A stretch of DNA of 64,000 nucleotides from Chitinophagaceae bacterium UBA4411 (GCA_002400415.1 DGQP01000009.1:186001-250000); one strand, 5' to 3'. Counted from the first letter of the stretch, positions 27,556 through 37,508 are shown. The notes: a model not told the origin generated them from the letters alone. A program made the numbers and translations.

Positions 27556-29343
27556 ATGAGAAAAATTACTCCACCCTTAATCGCCTTTCTTTCCTGTCTA
27601 TTACTATTGCTGTTGGTAATTACAGAAGCCTGTAGAAAAACAGACAAGCAAGATCAAAACTATCAGGAAAGTATTGGTGAAGCCCGTTTTTTTAATCAAC
27701 ATTCGTCTGCTGATCCATTGGTGAAAGGTATTGCTGAATTTATGAGAAGAAAGAATACTAAAGAAAGGTTCGTTGAAGTGACCACTAAAAAGATTGGATT
27801 TCCACGCTGGGATAAGGCAAGAACTGTTAAAGGCGGAGCTCCTGCTGGAATTGTAAGCAGCGATAACGATTCCGTTGATATTACGTATATACCTTTTGTG
27901 CGGGATAGCCAGAATTATGTAAATGCAGCATGGGTTATTAAAACCACTCCAAGAGATACAGCTTTTGGTTATTTATGTGACTGGCAATATGCTGATTATG
28001 GTTTTGATACAGCACAAACGGGTTGGACAGCAAGAAATGTTTTTCATATTTTCTCCATGATGGATAAGGATGTTTTCAGTCGCCGACAATTCAGAATAAC
28101 TGATGCAAGGCTGTTAACTCAACAAGAAAAAGATCATCTGTATAATAATAACTTAAGCTTTGACAGCGCAGTAGTAGTTTATACAATGCACTCACCTAAA
28201 CAGTCCGTTAGTCTTAATAGCTTGTTAATGCCAGTCACTATTTGTGATGATATTACAGTATGCATCCGTAGAGGGGGACTACTTGCTTTTCGATCAGTAG
28301 AGGGCAATGGGAATCAAGTTTTAGGAGACTGCCCACCTGGCACTATTCCTATGGCTGCAACGATTTGTACAGATGTATTGGTATACATACCCAGCAGCGG
28401 CGGTGGGAATGATACGCCACCTGGAAATGGGGGCGGAGGAGGTGGTAGCAGTGGTCCCGGAGAAAGTAGTACACCTCCTGAATGTCCGGGTGGATTTTCT
28501 GGAAGAAATAACCTAATCGGAACTTGCACTCCTGGTTGGGAGCCATCAATCCCTATAGAGGATGATCCACAATTAATTATCCAACAACTTGAGCAATGGG
28601 ATGATGAAATTATTATTGATCCTTCAGTAAGACCATGTGTACAAGCTGTATTTAATGCAGTAAAAAATTCAAGTAGCGGAGCTATTGCAGAGATGATTTA
28701 TATAATGTCACAACAAATCCCTGGCTTCAATTGGAATATAAGCGAAGTTCCTCAACTGGCTGCGCCGTATGCTAGTGCTAGTGCTTTAACTACCGCAATG
28801 GTAAATTCAAATTCAAGTACTCAATTAAACCAAGCAGTTATTGCAAATGCGACCAATCTGTCGATAGCAAGAACAATAATACATGAAGCAGTGCATGCTT
28901 TTATTTATAACTATGTCTTAAATAATGCGAACCTCACACAATCACAAAAGGATCAGATACTTGCTTTACCATTTGCAAAAAAACTTAAAGAATTTTTTAA
29001 ACTAAAGTATCCACCACCATCTTTCGATAATTCATTTCACAATTTGATGGCTAAAAATTTTCATGATGATATAGCTACTCTTCTCAAGGAAATTTGTCCA
29101 TCATTTAACATTAATCTTAATTCAGCTGATTTGGATCTTTTATGTAGTGATATGGCATGGGCAGGATTAGAAGATTCTAACCCTGATTCCCCATGGATGG
29201 ACATGAATAACCTAACAGAAGAAGATAGGATTAGAATTACAAAGAGAAATGACATAGAGCTTAATAATCTAGGTAATTATACCGGAACAATAAATGGATA
29301 TTTTATTAGTTTAAATCAGGCTGGTACTAAAGCATGTCAGTAA
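27556..29343 (+). CDS. Secreted protein with HEXXH motif, putative metallopeptidase
   Basis: 595 residues, family not recognised. A signal peptide ends in ITEAC (Cys26), possibly a lipoprotein site although Glu at -2 is unusual. An N-terminal domain to about residue 275 is followed by a Gly/Ser/Pro-rich linker (about 280-306) with nearby Cys residues, then a C-terminal domain with IIHEAVHAFIYNYV at residues 441-454: HEAVH fits the zincin HEXXH motif. A later FHNLMAKNFHDD could supply the third ligand (inference). Codon use looks more AT-rich than the neighbouring housekeeping genes. Confidence 0.55.
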   Translation: MRKITPPLIAFLSCLLLLLLVITEACRKTDKQDQNYQESIGEARFFNQHSSADPLVKGIAEFMRRKNTKERFVEVTTKKIGFPRWDKARTVKGGAPAGIVSSDNDSVDITYIPFVRDSQNYVNAAWVIKTTPRDTAFGYLCDWQYADYGFDTAQTGWTARNVFHIFSMMDKDVFSRRQFRITDARLLTQQEKDHLYNNNLSFDSAVVVYTMHSPKQSVSLNSLLMPVTICDDITVCIRRGGLLAFRSVEGNGNQVLGDCPPGTIPMAATICTDVLVYIPSSGGGNDTPPGNGGGGGGSSGPGESSTPPECPGGFSGRNNLIGTCTPGWEPSIPIEDDPQLIIQQLEQWDDEIIIDPSVRPCVQAVFNAVKNSSSGAIAEMIYIMSQQIPGFNWNISEVPQLAAPYASASALTTAMVNSNSSTQLNQAVIANATNLSIARTIIHEAVHAFIYNYVLNNANLTQSQKDQILALPFAKKLKEFFKLKYPPPSFDNSFHNLMAKNFHDDIATLLKEICPSFNINLNSADLDLLCSDMAWAGLEDSNPDSPWMDMNNLTEEDRIRITKRNDIELNNLGNYTGTINGYFISLNQAGTKACQ

Positions 29344-29354
29344 ATAAACAGAAA

Positions 29355-29801
29355 ATGATAATTGTGAAAAACACAATAGTGTTATTTTTTTTCTTAATTA
29401 ATATCTTATCAATAGCTGGTCAGCCACCTATTGATATTGGCAGGCAAGTGAATGAGTATCAAGGTACTATCGTTGTCAGAGAGATTAAAAAGTTGAGCTC
29501 AATTCCGAAAGACAGTAGTCAGGCAACTATCAGAATTTTTCAGCCTTTTGGTCGCTTGCTAAAAGGAGGAGGTGCTTATCCGTACAACGTGTTAATAATT
29601 GATACTACCGGTTATTCCATTAAAGACGGAGTAATTAAAGTATCGCTTAAGACCGGGTGGCATAAAATTTCCATTTTAGCTTCAGCCGATATAGGAAAAC
29701 CATTTATGCCATTTAAAGAAGTATTATTAAAATTTAGAAAAAAGCGAATGTATTACTTTGATTTGTGCTTACCACTGCCTTTTGCATCAGAACATCATTA
29801 A
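29355..29801 (+). CDS. Small secreted protein of unknown function
   Basis: 148 residues from ATG 29355 (MIIVKNTIVLFFFLINILSIAGQ, a clear signal peptide). An in-frame ATG at 29334 would overlap the upstream gene by 10 bp. The mature part is a beta-rich, Lys-rich domain; no family recognised. It sits between the HEXXH protein and another secreted protein, in the same direction, likely one operon. Confidence 0.5.
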   Translation: MIIVKNTIVLFFFLINILSIAGQPPIDIGRQVNEYQGTIVVREIKKLSSIPKDSSQATIRIFQPFGRLLKGGGAYPYNVLIIDTTGYSIKDGVIKVSLKTGWHKISILASADIGKPFMPFKEVLLKFRKKRMYYFDLCLPLPFASEHH

Positions 29802-29815
29802 TATCAAACTTGTTC

Positions 29816-30268
29816 ATGAAAAATAAATATATATTAATTACTTCGATTTGTCTTTTCGCAGCAATAAGCGGTTTCGGGCAGAAAAAGGTAAGGTGGACAA
29901 ATAAGGATAAAGGGACTTTTATTATTGACTTTCATGCATCGGGAATAATTAAAGACACTGTGTCGACGGGGATTGCTGTAAAATTCTATGAACTGGTAAA
30001 GGATAGTCTTATAAGTTTGGAAGGAATAATTAAAATAAACGGGAAGAAGTATATTGTTTACGACAGCACTTATTTTGCAGATACAGAAGGGTTCAGGGAC
30101 CCTACAAAGTATTTGCATGTTGAATTAGCAAGGGGAGAGTATGTATTCTCTGCTTCGGCAGGTAAAAACTATTACCCCATAACTACCGGAAAATATTTAT
30201 TAGAACCACTTAGCAGGTATCAAATCGTTTTTTATTTTATCCGCAAAGATGAATTAAAAAGAAATTGA
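29816..30268 (+). CDS. Small secreted protein of unknown function
   Basis: 150 residues from the ATG at 29816 (signal peptide MKNKYILITSICLFAAISGFGQ); the open frame extends 17 codons upstream but into the end of the previous gene. The mature sequence has beta-strand character with many Lys and Tyr. Its layout resembles the preceding gene, suggesting related or duplicated partners, but identity is too low to claim by eye. Converges on rpoN with a 3-bp gap. Confidence 0.5.
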   Translation: MKNKYILITSICLFAAISGFGQKKVRWTNKDKGTFIIDFHASGIIKDTVSTGIAVKFYELVKDSLISLEGIIKINGKKYIVYDSTYFADTEGFRDPTKYLHVELARGEYVFSASAGKNYYPITTGKYLLEPLSRYQIVFYFIRKDELKRN

Positions 30269-30271
30269 TTA

Positions 30272-31762
30272 TCAAAGCTCCTTCCGCAGCCTTGCCACAG
30301 GAATATTGAGCTGTTCCCTGTATTTAGCCACGGTCCGGCGGGCAATATTGTAACCTTTTTCCTGCAGGAGTTCCGTCAACCGTTCATCGCTCAGGGGTCT
30401 TTTCTTGCTTTCACCTTCTATCAGGTCGCTGAGGATCTTTTTTACTTCCCGGGTAGATACTTCTTCACCACTGTCGGTGGTGAGTGATTCGCTGAAGAAG
30501 AACTTGAGACGGTAGGTACCAAATTCGGTTTGCACAAACTTGCTGTTGGCCACCCGGCTTACAGTGGAGATATCAAGATTAGTTTTTTCGGCAATGTCTT
30601 TTAAGATCATCGGGCGGAGATTCGTCTCATCACCTGTAAGAAAGAACTCATACTGGTGCTCCATGATCGCATTCATCGTACTCAGCAAAGTGTGTTGCCG
30701 TTGCTTGATGGCATCAATGAACCATTTGGCGGCATCAATCTTTTGTTTGATAAACAGAACGGCTTCTTTCTGGCGTTTATCCTTCTTTGCACCCTTATCA
30801 TATTCTTTGAGCATATCCCGGTAACCTTCGCTTATGCGGAGTTCGGGGGCGTTACGGCTATTTAGTGTCAGCTCCAGTTTACCGGCATTATTGAAGATGA
30901 AGAAATCGGGCACCACATAGCTTTCCGCCTTGTTGATCTCACCCGTATTACCCCCCGGTTTGGGGTTCAGCCGGATGATCTGCTGCATCACATCTTTTAA
31001 CTGGTCTTCATCGAGACCAAGCCCCCTTTGAATTTTTTCGTAATGTTTTTTGGTAAACTCATCAAAGTAGCGGGCAATAGCTTTGATAGCGGTGTCTACC
31101 GGCTTTCCCTCATCTTTTAAACGTTGCAGTTGCAGAAGCAGGCATTCCTGCAGATCTCTTGCTGCCACACCCGGTGGGTCAAACCGCTGGATCATTTTAA
31201 TGATAGTTTCCACTTCTTCTTCAGTGGCGCTGATATTCTGGCGAAAGGCCAGGTCATCCACAATGGCGCTGGTTTCCCTGCGCAGGTAACCATCTTCATC
31301 TATGCTGCCAACGATTTGTTCAGCGATCTTTTGCTCTTTTTCATCCAGTTTCAGCAGGCCGAGCTGGTCCTGCAGTAATTCATAAAAACTGGTCTCTGTT
31401 TTAAAGGGGAGTTGTTTTTTGTCGTCTTCCTCGGGATAATTATCGTCCCGGAGTTTGTAATCAGCAACATCATCATCTCCTTCCGATACGTATTCACTGA
31501 CATCAATATTATCATATTCATCCTCGCTGCCGTCCTTGTCCTCATATTCATCCTCGCCGGATTCCGAAAATTCGTCTTTCAGCTCATCTGCATTTTCATC
31601 ATGGCTTTCATCATCCAGTTCCAGAGCCGGGTTTTCCTCCAGTTCTTCTTTTATGCGGGTTTCCAGGTTAGCCGTAGGCACCTGCAGCAGTTTCATCAGT
31701 TGAATCTGCTGTGGTGACAGCTTCTGCAGCATTTTTTGTTGTAAACTCTGGCTTAAGGCCAT
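30272..31762 (-). CDS. rpoN: RNA polymerase sigma-54 factor
   Basis: 496 residues. Gln/Leu-rich region I (LSQSLQQKMLQKLSPQQIQLMKLLQVP) that binds activators, a very acidic region II (about 50-120), the core-binding domain, an HTH and the C-terminal RpoN box (ARRTVAKYREQLNIP) recognising -24 elements. It needs AAA+ enhancer-binding proteins, none of which is encoded in the window. Full length. Confidence 0.95.
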   Translation of the reverse strand: MALSQSLQQKMLQKLSPQQIQLMKLLQVPTANLETRIKEELEENPALELDDESHDENADELKDEFSESGEDEYEDKDGSEDEYDNIDVSEYVSEGDDDVADYKLRDDNYPEEDDKKQLPFKTETSFYELLQDQLGLLKLDEKEQKIAEQIVGSIDEDGYLRRETSAIVDDLAFRQNISATEEEVETIIKMIQRFDPPGVAARDLQECLLLQLQRLKDEGKPVDTAIKAIARYFDEFTKKHYEKIQRGLGLDEDQLKDVMQQIIRLNPKPGGNTGEINKAESYVVPDFFIFNNAGKLELTLNSRNAPELRISEGYRDMLKEYDKGAKKDKRQKEAVLFIKQKIDAAKWFIDAIKQRQHTLLSTMNAIMEHQYEFFLTGDETNLRPMILKDIAEKTNLDISTVSRVANSKFVQTEFGTYRLKFFFSESLTTDSGEEVSTREVKKILSDLIEGESKKRPLSDERLTELLQEKGYNIARRTVAKYREQLNIPVARLRKEL

Positions 31763-31856
31763 ATCCTCTCAGGTTATTTTGTGGCTGGCCGCCTTTTTCA
31801 AAAACCCGGCCAATTATCAAAAATCAGGCCGTAAATTACGTACAAATGAAATAAGG

Positions 31857-32255
31857 ATGCGGCAACGGATTTGTTATTTTCTTGTTGTGTTTGTTCCGGG
31901 TTTTTGGGGAAATATTTCCGGGCAGGAAATGATTACCCTGTCTAAAAATCCGGTGTTTGTTTCTCATGAAATAAGCGGCTCGGATACGAACAGATTCGGA
32001 AGCCGCGTTGGTAAAAACGGGTTGGCCAACAACAGCACAGTTAATGAACAGTATGATACAGCGAAGAACCGGAAAATAAAGTTATTTATATACAACCCCA
32101 TCTCCCCTGTTTACTATAGCCAGCATCTTGGGTTTTTCTGCAAGAAAGAACTGCAATTTGAAAAACTTACCTCTGTTCCTTTAAGATTTCGCCTCGGCTC
32201 ATTAGACTATGTAAATTACCTGGAACAAAAGCCAAACGCATTGAAGCCGCAGTAA
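31857..32255 (+). CDS. Short secreted protein of unknown function
   Basis: 132 residues from ATG 31857, which begins a signal peptide (RQRICYFLVVFVPGFWGNISGQ); the open frame reaches upstream to 31779 without signal-like sequence. Mature part polar, no known domain. It diverges from rpoN and converges on nhaA with a 3-bp gap. Real coding status is moderately supported by the signal peptide alone. Confidence 0.45.
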   Translation: MRQRICYFLVVFVPGFWGNISGQEMITLSKNPVFVSHEISGSDTNRFGSRVGKNGLANNSTVNEQYDTAKNRKIKLFIYNPISPVYYSQHLGFFCKKELQFEKLTSVPLRFRLGSLDYVNYLEQKPNALKPQ

Positions 32256-32258
32256 AAT

Positions 32259-33452
32259 TTATTCACCGTTAGATTCATCTTCTGCAGGGAGGAGAGCTGA
32301 TAATGTTGCTTTTTTGATGAGTATAAACCCGATTGCTCCTGCTAAAAGAGATGCGACTAAAATGGCAATTTTGGAATATTGTACAAGTGTACTGTCTTTA
32401 AATGCCAGGAGAGTGATAAAAATCGACATCGTGAACCCGATTCCTGCTAACACCCCTGCTCCTGCTAATTGCAGCCAGTTTACTCCAACAGGTAGTTTCC
32501 CCATCCGTAATTTAATAGCTAAAAAGCAGAACATCAATATCCCCGTTGGCTTTCCCGCAACAAGACCTGCTATAATCCCCATACTATTATTGTTGGCCAG
32601 TATCTCACTTATGCTTCCGCTAAGAACAATACCTGTATTGGCAAATGCAAACAGGGGAACAATGAAGAATGCAACTGGCACATGCAGCCAGTGCTGCAAT
32701 AGGTAAGAGGATGATTTTTCTTTCCCGTTTCCGAAAGGGATTGCAAATGCCAGGAGTACCCCGGTTATAGTGGCGTGTACCCCGGACTGTAACATGCAAT
32801 ACCACATTAATGCCCCACCCAGTAAATAGGGAATAAGGTTATGTATTTTCAACCGGTTCAATATAAGTAACAGGGCAAATATTCCTGCTGCAAAAAAGAG
32901 ATACGTAGTTTGAAGCTCATTGGTATAAAAAACAGCAATGATCAGGATAGCCCCGAGGTCATCAATAATAGCAAGGGCTGTCAAAAATACTTTTAAGGCT
33001 AAAGGAACTCTTCTGCCAGCCAGGGACAATACCCCTAAAGCAAAAGCGATGTCGGTGGCCATAGGTATACCAAAGCCACTTTGTGTGGGAGTACCTGCAT
33101 TAAAGATAAAATGAAATATGGCGGGGATGACCATGCCTCCTATAGCAGCAGCAACCGGGAGAGCAGCATTTTTTACACTCGATAATTCGCCTGCATACAA
33201 TTCTCTCTCTATTTCCAGCCCCACCATCAGGAAAAAGATTGTCATCAACCCATCATTGATCCAGTGCTCCACACTCAGATTCAATTCAAAATTGCTGATT
33301 GAAAAACCCAGTTTATTGTGCCAGAAATCAACATAAGGCTGACCAATGAAAATATTAGCCAGGCAAAGACTGATCACTGTTGAAAGGATCAGAATGATTC
33401 CCGAACTTTTTTCACTATTAAAAAACTCTTTGAAAAGTTTAGTGGCCCTCAT
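32259..33452 (-). CDS. nhaA: Na+/H+ antiporter NhaA
   Basis: 397 residues, about twelve membrane segments. Signature segments: HWINDGLMTIFFLMVGLEIERE, PMATDIAFALGVLSL and TALAIIDDLGAILIIAVFYT with the paired Asp residues that bind Na+/H+ in E. coli NhaA, and AGIGFTMSIFI. Expels Na+ in exchange for H+ in the inner membrane. Single gene. Confidence 0.95.
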   Translation of the reverse strand: MRATKLFKEFFNSEKSSGIILILSTVISLCLANIFIGQPYVDFWHNKLGFSISNFELNLSVEHWINDGLMTIFFLMVGLEIERELYAGELSSVKNAALPVAAAIGGMVIPAIFHFIFNAGTPTQSGFGIPMATDIAFALGVLSLAGRRVPLALKVFLTALAIIDDLGAILIIAVFYTNELQTTYLFFAAGIFALLLILNRLKIHNLIPYLLGGALMWYCMLQSGVHATITGVLLAFAIPFGNGKEKSSSYLLQHWLHVPVAFFIVPLFAFANTGIVLSGSISEILANNNSMGIIAGLVAGKPTGILMFCFLAIKLRMGKLPVGVNWLQLAGAGVLAGIGFTMSIFITLLAFKDSTLVQYSKIAILVASLLAGAIGFILIKKATLSALLPAEDESNGE

Positions 33453-33513
33453 GCCATAAAGATAAATCTAATGTCGAAGGGAGCAGTATTAATGATCCGT
33501 TAGAAAACGAAAC

Positions 33514-34056
33514 TTACAGGCAATTATCACGCAGTAATTTCATTGCGGCCAATCCCTTTTGTCTTGCAAACCTGATATTACGTTCAGGAATGCTGTCAGG
33601 GTTGGGAAAGTTTGCAATGGCTTCTTCAATACTCTCTTCTCTTAACAGGTGCAACATGGGGTAAACAGAACGGTTGGTATAATTTGCGGGGTCATCACCG
33701 GGTGTATCAGCAAAACGATAAAGGGGATGAAAACTGGCTAATTGGTAAATGCCTTCGTATGCATTTTGAATTAACAATTTCTCACCAAGCTCAACGAAAT
33801 CAAGATAATCATCAAATGATCCAAAGCTGTTCGGGAAAATAATCAGGGTGGTTTCAATGGTCTCATCGTTATCCAGCCGGATACATTCATTCAATACCGT
33901 TTCAAGGCAAACAGCGAGGTCAGTAGCATTTTCAACTGTATAATGTAACCGGTTATCACTAACAACTTTGGAAGCAAAAGGACAAAAATTACAGCCGATC
34001 ACCACATCCCGAACCCATTTCTTTGTTTGTTCAATAATATGCTGGTTCAGGTCCAT
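33514..34056 (-). CDS. DUF1415 family protein
   Basis: 180 residues, cytoplasmic. Motifs KKWVRDVVIGCNFCPFA, TLIIFPNSFGSFDDYLDFVELGE and YQLASFHPLYRFADTPGDDPANYTNRSVYPMLHLLRE are those of DUF1415. Function unknown; the CxxC in CNFC is conserved in the family. 11 bp separates it from the upstream aminotransferase gene on the same strand. Confidence 0.85.
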   Translation of the reverse strand: MDLNQHIIEQTKKWVRDVVIGCNFCPFASKVVSDNRLHYTVENATDLAVCLETVLNECIRLDNDETIETTLIIFPNSFGSFDDYLDFVELGEKLLIQNAYEGIYQLASFHPLYRFADTPGDDPANYTNRSVYPMLHLLREESIEEAIANFPNPDSIPERNIRFARQKGLAAMKLLRDNCL

Positions 34057-34067
34057 ATTTCAATTTG

Positions 34068-35285
34068 TTATAAACTGACGGCAGCGACGCTGAGTGATTT
34101 TTTTACCGCGGCAACTATTTTTTGCCCCTTCTCAATGATTTGCTCTTCGGTCCACAGCAAACTAATAGAAGTAGAGATGCAGCGGCTTAACAGGGCATCA
34201 CTTGCAGCGAAGTTTTTATTGGCTTCTTCCATTACCCTGGCTTTCATTTCCGGGTGCAGGGCATTCAGCGTAACAGAATTTTTCAGATGATCCCATTTGC
34301 GGATATAATGCCAGTTATTATCAAACCAGTAAAAATTACCTGCCAGAATTCCCTGTGCTTTTAATTCAGCTATCACAGTTTTTGTAATTTCTTCAGTTGG
34401 CAGGAACCAGCTGATAAAAGTGCAACTGTCACCATCCGGATCAGGAATGCGGCGGAAACTGATTTCCGGAACCTCTTTGAGTATATTGATCAGTTGAGTG
34501 TGATTCTTTTTCTGCAACGCCAGGAATTCAGGTAATCTTTTTATCTGTGCCAGCCCAACAGCTGCATGCAACTCAGAAATGCGGTAATTATAACCAATGA
34601 AAGGATGCAGATCCGCACCGCGGTCAGCGCCTTTATGATCATGCCCATGATCCGTATATCCATCAGATTTTATATACACATCTTCATTATTGGTCATTAC
34701 CACACCACCTTCAGCACAAGTCATCGTCTTCACAAAATCAAAACTGAACGTACCGGCATGCCCGATAGTACCCAGTTGTTTCCCTTTGTAGCTGGCACCA
34801 ATGCTCTGGCAGGCATCTTCAAGCAGGATCAGGTTATATTCTTTACAGATAGCCACAAGAGCATCCAGGTCAGCCATGCTGCCGCACATATGTACCGGCA
34901 TAACCGCCTTTGTTTTGGGGCTGATGGCTTTTCGGACAGCATCCGGGTTTAATGTCAGTGTATCATCCACATCCACTAACACAGGAACAGCACCAACACT
35001 CAGTACGGCTTCAAAGCTGGCAACGAAAGTGAAAGAAGGAGTGATCACTTCATCCCCAAATCCTATTCCTAAGGCACTCATTGCCGTAGTAAGGGCGGAA
35101 GTGCCACTGGATGTGAGCTGGGCATATTTGCAGCCAAATGTTTCACTGATAGCAGCTTCCAGTTCTTTGGATTTCCAGATCCCTTTCCGGGGTCCGTCAA
35201 AACCATAACGCATCAGGATACCTGTTTCCAGGACATCATTTACTTCTTTTCTTTCTTTATCACTCCAGAGTTCATAACCAGGCAT
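34068..35285 (-). CDS. DegT/DnrJ/EryC1-family aminotransferase, KdnA-like
   Basis: 405 residues from ATG 35285 (a TTG nine bases upstream is also in frame). Fold type I PLP enzyme with LTSSGTSALTTAM, LEDACQSIGASYKGK and the Lys of FSFDFVKTMTCAEGG. The segments YTDHGHDHKGADRGADLHP and SFRRIPDPDGDS match what I recall of KdnA, the transaminase making 8-amino-3,8-dideoxy-octulosonate for the lipid A core. The expected partner dehydrogenase KdnB is not adjacent, so the exact amino-sugar product is unproven. Confidence 0.7.
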   Translation of the reverse strand: MPGYELWSDKERKEVNDVLETGILMRYGFDGPRKGIWKSKELEAAISETFGCKYAQLTSSGTSALTTAMSALGIGFGDEVITPSFTFVASFEAVLSVGAVPVLVDVDDTLTLNPDAVRKAISPKTKAVMPVHMCGSMADLDALVAICKEYNLILLEDACQSIGASYKGKQLGTIGHAGTFSFDFVKTMTCAEGGVVMTNNEDVYIKSDGYTDHGHDHKGADRGADLHPFIGYNYRISELHAAVGLAQIKRLPEFLALQKKNHTQLINILKEVPEISFRRIPDPDGDSCTFISWFLPTEEITKTVIAELKAQGILAGNFYWFDNNWHYIRKWDHLKNSVTLNALHPEMKARVMEEANKNFAASDALLSRCISTSISLLWTEEQIIEKGQKIVAAVKKSLSVAAVSL

Positions 35286-35362
35286 ATAAATCAATTAAAA
35301 ATGAAAAATAAAGCAACCCGGGGAATTGCCCTGCAAAGGTAAAAAACGGGACGGGAACCGGA

Positions 35363-36904
35363 TCAGGGTTTATAAAACTGCCATTTGCCATCCGGTTGTA
35401 CTACAATGGCAATCTCACTCATATCACTTTCGTTATTGTTCCGGCCCACAGCTGTAATAACATAACGGTACGAGAACTGGCCGGATGCAAGAGTATCACT
35501 AAAATTAAAACCTTCAGGCTGGGTGATCACCCGGTTCATGTATCGGGGAATATTGCCAAAGGTTTCGGTATGGGAATCAACGGCATACTTATAAATAACA
35601 TAATACTTGATAGTAACCAGATTGCGGGGGTCCGGTTTCACATTGAATTCAATAATATTATTGGTAATCTTTTTTTCAACGATTGGAGCCCAGGGTTTTT
35701 CATTATCGATCCACCGCATGGGAGGGAGCAGGGCCTGGTATTTATAATAATTGTTCTGCAGGCTGTCATTCCAGCCGTTGGGGTTGCGGTTAAAGGAACG
35801 GCTGCTGAAATAAATACTACCCTGCACATTCGGATAGCGGCGTAATAATTTTATCTGGTTGGGAAGTTCGTTTGTATTTTTCCAGGCGGTTGCTTTTTCT
35901 TCTGCACGATACAGACCATGACCAATATAAATATGCCGGCCAAAACTATTGCGGCTCCACCAGTCTAATAATTTTTCATAAGCGATTTTATCATGGCCAA
36001 TTTCAAGGTATAATTGTGGTGTCACATAATCAATCCAGCCTTTTTCCAGCCATAACAGGATATCCGCATACAGGTCATCGTAGTTGGTTTGACCGGCACG
36101 GCTGTCGCTCCCTCTTACCGGGTCCTTATCTTTATTTCTCCAGACACTGAAAGGGGAAATACCAAAGCGGCACAATTTCTTTTCTTCCTTAATAGCAATG
36201 CTCAGCTTATGGATAATGGAATCAACATTACTTCTCCTCCAGTCATCTTTATTTAATTTGCTGCCTGATTTTACATAAGAGGCGGCATCAGGAAACTCTT
36301 TCCCCGGAATACGGTACGGGTAAAAATAGTCATCCATGTGAATAGCGTCCACATCATAACGTTTAACGATATCACGGATTACATTTACCACAAAATCCTG
36401 TGCTGCTTTATTTGCAGGATCAAAATATTTTTTATCACCATAAGTAAGGAACCATTCCGGGTGAATTTTTGAAATATGATTAGCAGCGATAGAGGAAGAC
36501 CGGATATTAAAAACCGCACGGTAAGGATTACACCATGCGTGAAATTCCATGCCTCTTTTATGGGCCTCTTCAATCATAAACTGCAGCGGGTCGTAATAAG
36601 GAGAGGGCGCCCTGCCTTGTGTACCGGTAAGCCACTGGCTCCAGGGTTCGTACGGGGAAGGATAGAAAGCATCGCCTGAGGGGCGAACCTGCACCACAAC
36701 GGCATTCATACCGTTTCTCTGGTGCATATCCAGTATCCGGATAAACTCGGCTTTCTGGCTCTCGGTATTCGTGTTGCCATATGATGGCCAGTCGATATTA
36801 TCAACGGTGGCGATCCAGACACCGCGAAACTCATACTTGGGCTGGGCTTGTAAATGGTAAAAAAACAACAGGGATAGAAAAAGGGCTGTAAAAGAACGTA
36901 CCAT
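35363..36904 (-). CDS. Secreted family 10-like glycosyl hydrolase (GHL10/DUF187)
   Basis: 513 residues with a signal peptide ending LQAQ. The N-terminal catalytic barrel has EFRGVWIATVDNIDWPS, MNAVVVQVRPSGDAFYPS, GMEFHAWCNPYRA and DAIHMDDYFYPY, typical of the GHL10 group (YngK/DUF187), followed by a C-terminal beta domain (fibronectin-like, from about 420). Related enzymes cut glycan strands of the cell wall; the substrate is not shown by sequence. Confidence 0.8.
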   Translation of the reverse strand: MVRSFTALFLSLLFFYHLQAQPKYEFRGVWIATVDNIDWPSYGNTNTESQKAEFIRILDMHQRNGMNAVVVQVRPSGDAFYPSPYEPWSQWLTGTQGRAPSPYYDPLQFMIEEAHKRGMEFHAWCNPYRAVFNIRSSSIAANHISKIHPEWFLTYGDKKYFDPANKAAQDFVVNVIRDIVKRYDVDAIHMDDYFYPYRIPGKEFPDAASYVKSGSKLNKDDWRRSNVDSIIHKLSIAIKEEKKLCRFGISPFSVWRNKDKDPVRGSDSRAGQTNYDDLYADILLWLEKGWIDYVTPQLYLEIGHDKIAYEKLLDWWSRNSFGRHIYIGHGLYRAEEKATAWKNTNELPNQIKLLRRYPNVQGSIYFSSRSFNRNPNGWNDSLQNNYYKYQALLPPMRWIDNEKPWAPIVEKKITNNIIEFNVKPDPRNLVTIKYYVIYKYAVDSHTETFGNIPRYMNRVITQPEGFNFSDTLASGQFSYRYVITAVGRNNNESDMSEIAIVVQPDGKWQFYKP

Positions 36905-36972
36905 GTCTTCAGTTTCGGATAAATGATTATTGACTTACTGTTGTAAGACGAACAATAAACGGTAAAAGTACG

Positions 36973-37467
36973 TCATTCACTCTTACGTATCTTATCCAGG
37001 AGGTCGCTTAAAAGAGCAGCTTCTTTTTCAGTGAGGTTGCTTAAAACATTGTCAATCTCATCCTGTTTGGCGTCCAGCCGCTCCAGCAGCTTCTTTCCTT
37101 TATCAGTAATGATGACATCCACGAGACGACGGTCGGCTTTGCAGGTGATTTTTTTAACAAGACCTTTTGTAATAAGCCGGTCAACAATCCGGCTGGTATC
37201 ACTCATTTTTTCCAGCATCCGCTCCCTTATTTGCAAAGTGGACAATGGATCGGGAAAGCTCCCTCTCAGTATGCGAAGAATATTGAACTGCTGGGAAGTG
37301 ATATCTTCCTCGTCAAAAATGCACTTTGTTTTATCTTTCATCCAGCCCAATGTGTAAATGAGGTTGATGCCAGCCTTCTGGTACACATTCCTGAATTTAG
37401 CCTGCTGTATATCCTTATCAATACTCATATGGAGTGAATTTACTTGCACGACACTGCTGCTGTTCAT
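36973..37467 (-). CDS. MarR family transcriptional regulator
   Basis: 164 residues. Winged-helix DNA-binding core: SQQFNILRILRGSFPDPLSTLQIRERMLEKMSDTSRIVDRLITKGLVKKITCKADRRLVDVIITDKGKKLL, with a C-terminal dimerisation helix. The first ATG (37467) is used, though MSIDKDIQQAK at 37428 is also plausible. Its target may be the divergent or flanking genes; no clear palindrome seen. Confidence 0.85.
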   Translation of the reverse strand: MNSSSVVQVNSLHMSIDKDIQQAKFRNVYQKAGINLIYTLGWMKDKTKCIFDEEDITSQQFNILRILRGSFPDPLSTLQIRERMLEKMSDTSRIVDRLITKGLVKKITCKADRRLVDVIITDKGKKLLERLDAKQDEIDNVLSNLTEKEAALLSDLLDKIRKSE

Positions 37468-37508
37468 ACTAAAAAATACTTATGTTTAAGAGCTTCGCCG
37501 TGTTTGGT

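Noticed and set aside
28380..28460. GC-rich repeated GGTGG stretch
   Set aside because: Encodes the Gly/Pro linker of the HEXXH protein; no regular spacer structure.
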